Assembly (NCBI GenBank): GCA_903813345.2
Contig: CAIIXF020000005.1
Span: forward strand, 2,984,356 to 3,048,355
From: Owenia fusiformis
Taxonomy: Eukaryota > Annelida > Polychaeta > Sabellida > Oweniidae
Length of the DNA: 64,000 nucleotides
Direction: 5' to 3'
Position numbers and translations under genes: made by a program. The notes beneath the pieces are model-generated. The model was not told the DNA's origin, searched no databases, and saw only the letters and a program-made list of their open reading frames with translations. Of the stretch, positions 57,200 to 64,000 are shown piece after piece (position 1 is the first letter of the stretch; the number at the start of each line of letters is the position of its first letter).

Positions 57200-59651
57200 A
57201 GCATATGTAGGTTTCTTTTATGCATTTGAATCATTTGATTTATTTTTAATATACTTAATTAATTTCAATATGTTTCAGTAGCAGAATATCTCATGTAAAA
57301 TTATAGGTTTATATGAGAAAGAATCATGAAAAATCTTTATTAATGAGAACATCATTTTGGCTTATGTTGAAAGGTGGATTTTGTAGGTAGACTCATTCTC
57401 TTAGAAAATCTACTTGGCATAAAGGATAGATAATCAGCACTGTAAAAATGAAACTAGAAATCTATGTAGTAATGAATCGAACTATTTGCACCATACTCCC
57501 TTGCATATCTTAAGTCTCAACTAATGCAAGAGAAGTATTTATACCAGACTCCCTTGCATTTCTTTAGCCTTTAATGCAAGAGAGAATGTGTACTTAGAGT
57601 GAACAAGTACATGCGGATAAAACACTTGACTATATCTGCAAAGTAGTTGTATTATGCCCCATTTCATTTAGTGTACAGATCTCTTTTTAGCTATTAGTTG
57701 AATCAATTCTGTTGATGCCCTATTTGTTTTCTTAAACAACAGAATGATATGTGTACTCTGTTAAAATGTGTAACGATGGTTTTTGAATATAAATACGGCT
57801 GTAAATCATGTTTTACAAACACTAAATCTGTCTGATCTTTATATACTATGACTGTGTATTACCCCACCTGCTATATTAACTGTAGATTTGTACGTACTAA
57901 TGTAATTATTCCATGTAAAGACAGCATATAACTATCTCAACAATAGGTGGCAGGTTAGCATATCAGTGCCACCTATAATTGAAATTATGTTTTAGGGCTA
58001 TCTATCTCTGGTACATGTTTATTTAAGACGTACACATTGTAAGTACATACTGTATAATACATTTCATTAAACAAAAAATTATTGTCTTTGTTTTCTTTAG
58101 ATTTCAAAAATGATTTCATTCCTGAAATTCTGTATGGCCAAGCTGGAGCATGCATAACCTTGGAAACCTGTTGTGGTGATTTAATGGCACCAATAAGAAA
58201 AGTATCCCTATTTATTGCATTGGGTTTATAATAATATAGCGATAACCTCAGCCTGAGGGCCAAGTTTTCTATATGTTCCCCTCTGAAATTAGGTTATTAC
58301 TATTATGATCACCTATTGAAACTAAGTACAAACTTGTATAATGATCACTATGGCTCAAATCAATATAGTTAAATATAATCTTTCTAACCTAGTACTCATA
58401 CCAAGAGAACAGGCCTCACAAGGTGGTGATAGTGTTGGATAACTACCTTTCTGTTACACTGATTTCAACTAAACCAGGATTGTCATGCAAAATTACTCTA
58501 CTCAAAACTAATAAACCTTGAGCTCACTTCAGCAGATAAGTGCAAATTGACAGAGACATCCAAATCCTTTATAATTTGATGACAGTATGATAAGGTAATC
58601 TTGAATCACAGGTATAGGGATGAATAATGATAAATCACTTGCATCATCAACCCTTAATTCCCAGAAATCCATGTTGCAGATGGAAGACAACTATGTATAC
58701 TCAGTGGTGATCAGATAATGTGCTCCTTATTTGGTACCCTGGGAATTCGTTCAGAAACTACAAGATATTATTTTTCAAGTAATGCAACGTCCAAAGTAAT
58801 TATACACCTCAATATCTGGTTACATGAGATAGTTCTGTGCATGCACCAATCAGAGTTCTTGCTGACATGCAAGCTGAGTGGACGTCTATTTAAATTTGTA
58901 GGCTCCACAATTGATAGTGTTACTGGTGGTAATATATACCAAGGGCACGCCTTAAGCGTCGGACAGCTGGTCATTATCTGGTTACTTTTGATACTGACCA
59001 GTTGATTTTTTCACTAGGTATAGGAAAATAACATTGCAACTGGTCAGTAATGCCTTTTTGACCAGCAGCTCTGGAATCCTTTGGGCATACACTGTATATC
59101 ACAGTGCACATATATCACATACATATAACAATAACATAACTTTCCAGATATTTGATCTCTTTTCGATTTATTTATTTTTCTAAAATTTTAATTTCATAAC
59201 AAATAATAACGATTTTTGCGTCATATGTAAATAAAACTGACAACATTATTAACATATAGATAAGTTACACAAGCATACAGGTACCCTGTTGTAGACTAGG
59301 AACACATTGCTCAACTTGTTAGGTGTTTTGTATAAATGCAAAGTACACAAATGCATCAGCTGTATTGCCTATGGACCTCATGCATCAGCTGTTATAAGTG
59401 TTATACCTACTGGGTTACATGTATCAGCCTTTGTTTCTTAACTAAGCTCCATGTATCAGGTCATTGCCTCTTGAACCTCGTGTAAAAAAATTTGATGTTT
59501 TCACTTTTTTAAGCACAGAGATTACATGTACAAAGACATGGTATTGGGTTTAACCAACCACAAAGATACACTCTATTGATAAATTATATTGATACATTAT
59601 ATTCTTAGAGACCACTGCAAAAAATCAATCCAGAAAATACAACTTCATATA

Positions 59652-59720
59652 CAGGGTGTCCTAAAGTCTCTTTACAATTACAAAACAAAGTCTGTGTGAA
59701 GATACTTTATGAACACCGTG
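59652..59720. mobile_element. 69-bp mariner-like mini-element
   Basis: CAGGGTGTCCTAAAGTCTCT and (complemented right end) CACGGTGTTCATAAAGTATCT are inverted ends that almost meet, with TA on both sides. One of the smallest plausible mariner MITEs. Confidence 0.65.
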
Positions 59721-60329
59721 TATATTGATAGTAAGAGGGTTGTAGTGTCCCAAATATTTAGGTTCTCTCAACTTTGATATTATCAATCTGACAGTACTAG
59801 TGAATAATATGTCATCAATATATTTAATATTCATTTCTTGCAGTGGTGATAAGCTAACCTGAGTAAAAATCAAATGAAACAAATTAATTGTATATTAAGT
59901 GTATATGTCCAGCATATTCAACATTACAACACATATTTCAAGAGGTTTCAATATTTGATACCACAATGTATAAGAACTGCATTAGAACATATTCCATGGT
60001 GAACTTGTTCTTTTCATGGCAGATTTGCACATTAAACAATCATATTGCATTTAAATGACTGGTGGGTATTGTATTAGACATAAATGAATCTACGATATAT
60101 TCATTTACATATGCGAGGAATTTATCTCTAATGTAAATTCAAAATTGATTGCACTGCACTTATTTAGCAATTCATACTCAAAATGTCATATAGATTGATC
60201 AATTTTCTCAAAATTATTAATTGAGCAATCTGGGTCTAATATTAGTTTTGTTGTCAACTAGCACTGCTCTTTTGTCTGTTTGTGGTGATTTAAGGAGGAT
60301 ACCAAACTCTATTTGCAAACGTATGTGAT

Positions 60330-60520
60330 GATTTCATGACACACCAAGTTGTGATGTCACAACACATGATTCATATTTGATGTCACAACACATGACTCAT
60401 GGTGATGTCACGACACATGATTCATGGTGATGTCATGACACATGATTCAAGGTGATGTCAAAACATATGATTCTTATTGTGATGTCATGCTACGTTATGA
60501 TGCCATGACACATGACATAA
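60330..60520. repeat. Imperfect tandem repeat of about 26 bp
   Basis: About six units carry GTGATGTCA(C/T)(G/A)ACACATGATTCA with frequent changes. Similar GATGTCATGAC words occur in the 9.5-kb element. Confidence 0.75.
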
Positions 60521-62138
60521 GAGCCAATATCACAAAATACTACACATTACTAATATTGGCAATATTATCCACATATGAAAACCACTAATATATATCAATG
60601 TAATTATAAAATCCATATAATTCAATATTAACCCATTGAAAAATTGATTCATGCTCAATCTGATATTCAAATTTATGTAAAAACTCATTAAGAGATAATG
60701 AAAGTTAATAAAACTTTCACCGAAATAACCATTTTGCTTTTGGATTTTATAAAGGGTCTCGATATTTGCAATTTTTATATGGAATATTTTTTAATTTTAG
60801 ATCCAAAATGTCCCGCAAGTCCTGAGCTGTTGATAGTTTATACTTGGAGATGCTGTTTTTTTTAAACAAGACCCTTTAATCCAGCTTCTGTTATATTTTC
60901 TAACTGCAGCATTCGACTCACATTGGAGTCAAATATGCAGCAGTCAAAACTATAACATTAGCTTTTACGAAAAAATCCCACACGTAATTTTGCGGATCAC
61001 TCAAACAAAATTTTTTATTTTGTCATGAGTGCTCTTAAAAGTATTTTGCAAATGATGTTCACTGACGGAAACAGGAAATGGGCACTGGCTTCTATTTATT
61101 ATCTCATGAGTTCATTTTTTTCTTTATTCTAACAGCAAGATTTTGGGAAACCCCCGGGTGTTGTTTTGGAAAAATGAATTTTGAAAATATGCACACAAAC
61201 CAAGCTTTTATATTTCTTTTTGTGAATCACGGACCTGTTGTCCAAAGTCCACAGGTCCTGGTAGTAAGTAAAAGTCCGAACAGCTGAATGTATTTGTGAC
61301 CAATCAGTGAACATCATTTCAAAATAATTCGAAAAATAAAATACACCTTTAGATGAAGACAAGACACAACTTTAGATTGGATATTATTGTAAAATGATTA
61401 AAAATTATTGTGCCATTGCTTAAAGTAGCTACAAAGCATGCATTAAAAATTCTGATCCAAATCATGGTCTTTACTGGTTTTGTCTCAGTGAATTTCTTTA
61501 ATAGTTCGGTGCCTTATAAAAATATATGATAAACCTCTCTAATAATAAATACATCAATATTGGTGGTGTCCGTATGAGATTTCAATTTCAAGTCCATATT
61601 CCAAATCCATGCCAATTTCTTCCAACACAAATATACCAAGATACGAAAGTCAGATGAATTAAAGTATATTTTACGAAATAATCATCTAAAATATTTAAAC
61701 TGTTGTATAGGTTATTTTATCACTTATGGCACTTTTTGAATTTTGATGTTTTTGAGTTGTTTCATTAAGGCTTTCATAAAATGATATATTTATTTGGGAC
61801 CCATTCACTGTCAGTACTTTAAAACCAATACCAATAGAATCTACATAATACTTGCACATGTGTATGTCAAATTTTATGAAATTAAATCTGAATACAACCA
61901 TTCCATTTCCTACTAAATACAATATATACAAGTATATATTTTCATTGATTTTCATACAATAAAATTGTAATATTATGCATGATATTATATGTTTTAAATA
62001 CAAATAAAGCATTTTAAAATCATAGACTCCTAGAACGAGATAATGTTTTTCTTAACATTCCTTTTTAGTAATATAATATTATAAAATCAAATAGTTGGTA
62101 TGGTTTTAAAGTATGACATCAGTGGTCCTTATCCAGTC

Positions 62139-62492
62139 TTAAGCAGTCGCTGAAACCCTCTGCGGTTGTGGATCCTGTAGGTAAAGATCACACACTCGTC
62201 CATCGCACAACCGATTCTCCCGCGCCTCCTGCCATTCAAGCCTCATGGGCTTCTGGCAGTATTCACAGCTCTGGTTGCAGACAGATTCAAACTTCAGGCC
62301 AGTTCGTGCCCAGGAGTCTCGCACACATTCCACAAACCTATCCATCATTTCTTTAGTGTGATGCGGTGTTGGGGCAATCCTCAGTTTCTCCTCCCCTCTT
62401 GGTACAGTTGGGTAGTTGATTGGTTGGATGTAAATGCCATGACGATCCATCAGATCATCCGCAACTGCCTTACATAGCTGGGCATCCCCAAC
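62139..62492 (-). CDS. ALAS terminal exon
   Basis: 117 codons and stop, from VGDAQLCKAV to QRVSATA. Acceptor CTCTTAG precedes. Includes the conserved PTVPRGEE loop and the C-terminal extension, which in vertebrates folds over the active-site entrance. Confidence 0.96.
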   Translation of the reverse strand, partial: VGDAQLCKAVADDLMDRHGIYIQPINYPTVPRGEEKLRIAPTPHHTKEMMDRFVECVRDSWARTGLKFESVCNQSCEYCQKPMRLEWQEARENRLCDGRVCDLYLQDPQPQRVSATA

Positions 62493-63305
62493 CTAAGAGT
62501 AGAGAACAAGCAAAAATGAGTTCTCAAACAGCCCATACATTACATGCTTATTCACCATTATATTTCAATTCAAACACATCGAAATGATTGCATGTTTACA
62601 TGCATATGAACACATTTTTCTTTAAAGTTATATTTTTATTTAATATTTGCCTAATTTTGTTAACTCTATTGAAGATGTTAGGAAGGCGGATTACAGCATT
62701 GGTCTCTCTTATATCAAATTGAACACATTACATGTACATATTTTTATCATACATAATTTCATATATTCTTTACAAAAACACAATAGTGTGCCAGTTAGAA
62801 ATTGTAAATTAAGGTGGTTGCTCATGCAGAGGCCTAAAATAACTTCAAGATAAAGTACTGTATATATTTTTTATTGAAATGACCATGACATAATGATGCA
62901 TCACAATAAAAACAAAAAAAGTTGGTGTCATCGACTTCATGTTTTACTAAAGCTAAATAACACTTTGATCCCCATGTTAAGGAATAGCTTAGTAGGGGGA
63001 TATAAGAGACAGTGTCATCTCCAAAATTGAACAAAAGAATTTTTTAATTTTCACACACTTTCTTATAAATAAAATGACAGCCATGCATACCCAAAACCCA
63101 TGTGAAAATATCAAGAATCAAAAAGATGAAAGATAGCAGGCACAATAGGACGGAATATGATAAAAGTAAGCCTTACATGTATGGGAATGATGTGACTCGG
63201 AGCGTGGACGACAGGTAGTCCCTGGGCTAACAGATTACTGCGTAAATACTTCACATTCTCCTGGTGCGTCTTCCGCAGTTGTCGACCTTCAGGACCAGCC
63301 AAAAT
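62139..63305 (-). CDS. 5-aminolevulinate synthase, last two coding exons (gene runs off the window)
   Basis: ALAS is a PLP enzyme of the mitochondrial matrix that condenses glycine with succinyl-CoA, the first and rate-limiting step of animal heme synthesis. The exons here, 63177-63305 and 62139-62492 (minus), join in phase 0 and encode 160 residues of the C-terminal part. Family signatures are EGRQLRKTHQENVK, GLPVVHAPSHIIPIH, INYPTVPRGEE and LRIAPTPHHT. The metazoan C-terminal extension follows, with CEYC like the CNFC of vertebrate ALAS. The active-site lysine, most of the PLP domain and the N-terminal heme-regulatory CP motifs would lie in exons to the right and are not in the window. Intron 62493-63176 is 684 bp. 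Confidence 0.96.
63177..63305 (-). CDS. ALAS penultimate exon
   Basis: Exactly 43 codons, ILAGPEGRQL to HIIPIH; acceptor GTCTCCAG, donor GTAAGG. Confidence 0.96.
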
Positions 63306-64000
63306 CTGGAGACACACAATACAACATTTTCATTCCTCTGTAACATACTTATATTTGAAGTCAACATTTAAAAAAAATTATCTGAAAAAAGTGGAAAATC
63401 TTAAGAAATTGTCAGTGTATTGGCCAAAAATGGAAGATTTTGATCAAATAAATTATGGGCTTTAAGGTATACTTACTATAAACTCAAGTAGTTTATTTGT
63501 AATGGGTAAAATGCATTAAGTTCTTAATACCAGGAGGCCATAGTTGCATTGCATTTAAGTCCTACCTCATTGGGACATTATATAATAATGCATGTAATAG
63601 GATTACTAGATTAGTTAACAGTGCGAATCATCACAAACCATTATAATAACAAGGCATTGAAATGAAAACTATCACCTTGGCCATTTGTTACAGACATCAA
63701 CTGCCAAGTGCCAAACACCAACCATCAAACGCTGAACGCCAAACACCACACACTATCCACAAAAAATGGAGACCATAACAATATGTGATCAATTGTCATG
63801 GTGACATTAAAATGAAGTGCATTAGACATCAACTTTTAACATGAATGGTTCCCCCTTTCTCACCCCTGAGGCCAAGTTCTCATAACCTTAAGTAATCAAA
63901 TAGGTCATTTATGTAATTTAAATTTTCATCTATCGTGACGAGAAATCATGTGATTCAATCCAGGCCTTAAAATGCACTTTAAATGTCGATTTCTTTGAAT
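63306..64000 (-). other. ALAS intron (partial)
   Basis: Non-coding on both strands by eye; no further ALAS exon found before the window ends. A CCAAACACCA-type short repeat lies near 63700-63752. Confidence 0.6.

Larger units (their letters stand above)
57200..62138. other. Convergent intergenic region between UBE2N and ALAS
   Basis: Contains 3' UTR sequence of one or both genes plus minor repeats: CTCCCTTGCAT/TAATGCAAGAG pairs near 57497-57585 and a CATGCATCAGCTG-type repeat near 59350-59460. TTTATT at 61789-61794 is AATAAA on the ALAS strand. The frames at 58718-59005 and 61695-62012 show no recognisable domain. Confidence 0.45.

Overview
This is nuclear DNA from an intron-bearing, AT-rich animal genome. 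The proteins read as those of a non-vertebrate metazoan, probably a deuterostome such as an echinoderm or hemichordate. UBE2N and 5-aminolevulinate synthase are highly vertebrate-like, a GPR83-type receptor is present, and the intergenic DNA is packed with short palindromic DNA transposons. The species cannot be fixed from sequence alone. Five genes are supported: a secreted leucine-rich-repeat protein (733-1806, minus), a GPR83-like class A GPCR (16789-18231, minus), a SLC35G/EamA-type transporter with a ten-copy pentapeptide insertion (43634-44941, plus), a complete five-exon UBE2N/Ubc13 gene (47851-56668, plus), and the last two coding exons of an ALAS gene that continues past the right edge (62139-63305, minus). 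They do not form an operon or a pathway cluster. Everything else is gene-poor, repeat-rich DNA. From 0 to 15 kb there are minisatellites, an inverted-repeat element, and a 3.1-kb inserted element (about 7475-10558) whose interior has expanded into a 42-bp satellite of about 30 copies; an uninterrupted relative of the target lies at about 3 kb. From 15 to 20 kb the GPCR gene is flanked by two nearly identical 144-bp direct repeats and followed by a minisatellite with cAMP-response-element palindromes. From 20 to 36 kb there are foldback elements, including one whose arms are 18-bp tandem arrays and a relic mariner-like transposase broken by two later insertions 8 bp apart. From 36 to 43 kb there is a nested set: an inverted-repeat-bounded block, inside it a G-rich tandem-repeat element, inside that a mariner-like element with its target-site TA. 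From 43 to 64 kb lie the transporter, UBE2N (introns full of elements) and ALAS. The most interesting pattern is a set of long foldback elements from at least four unrelated sequence families, all with ends CAC...GTG. Four copies have exact or near-exact 5-bp target duplications in two families plus one more exact case in a third. These are the hallmarks of the Transib/RAG-like transposase group. No transposase for them is visible here, so that assignment is a hypothesis.
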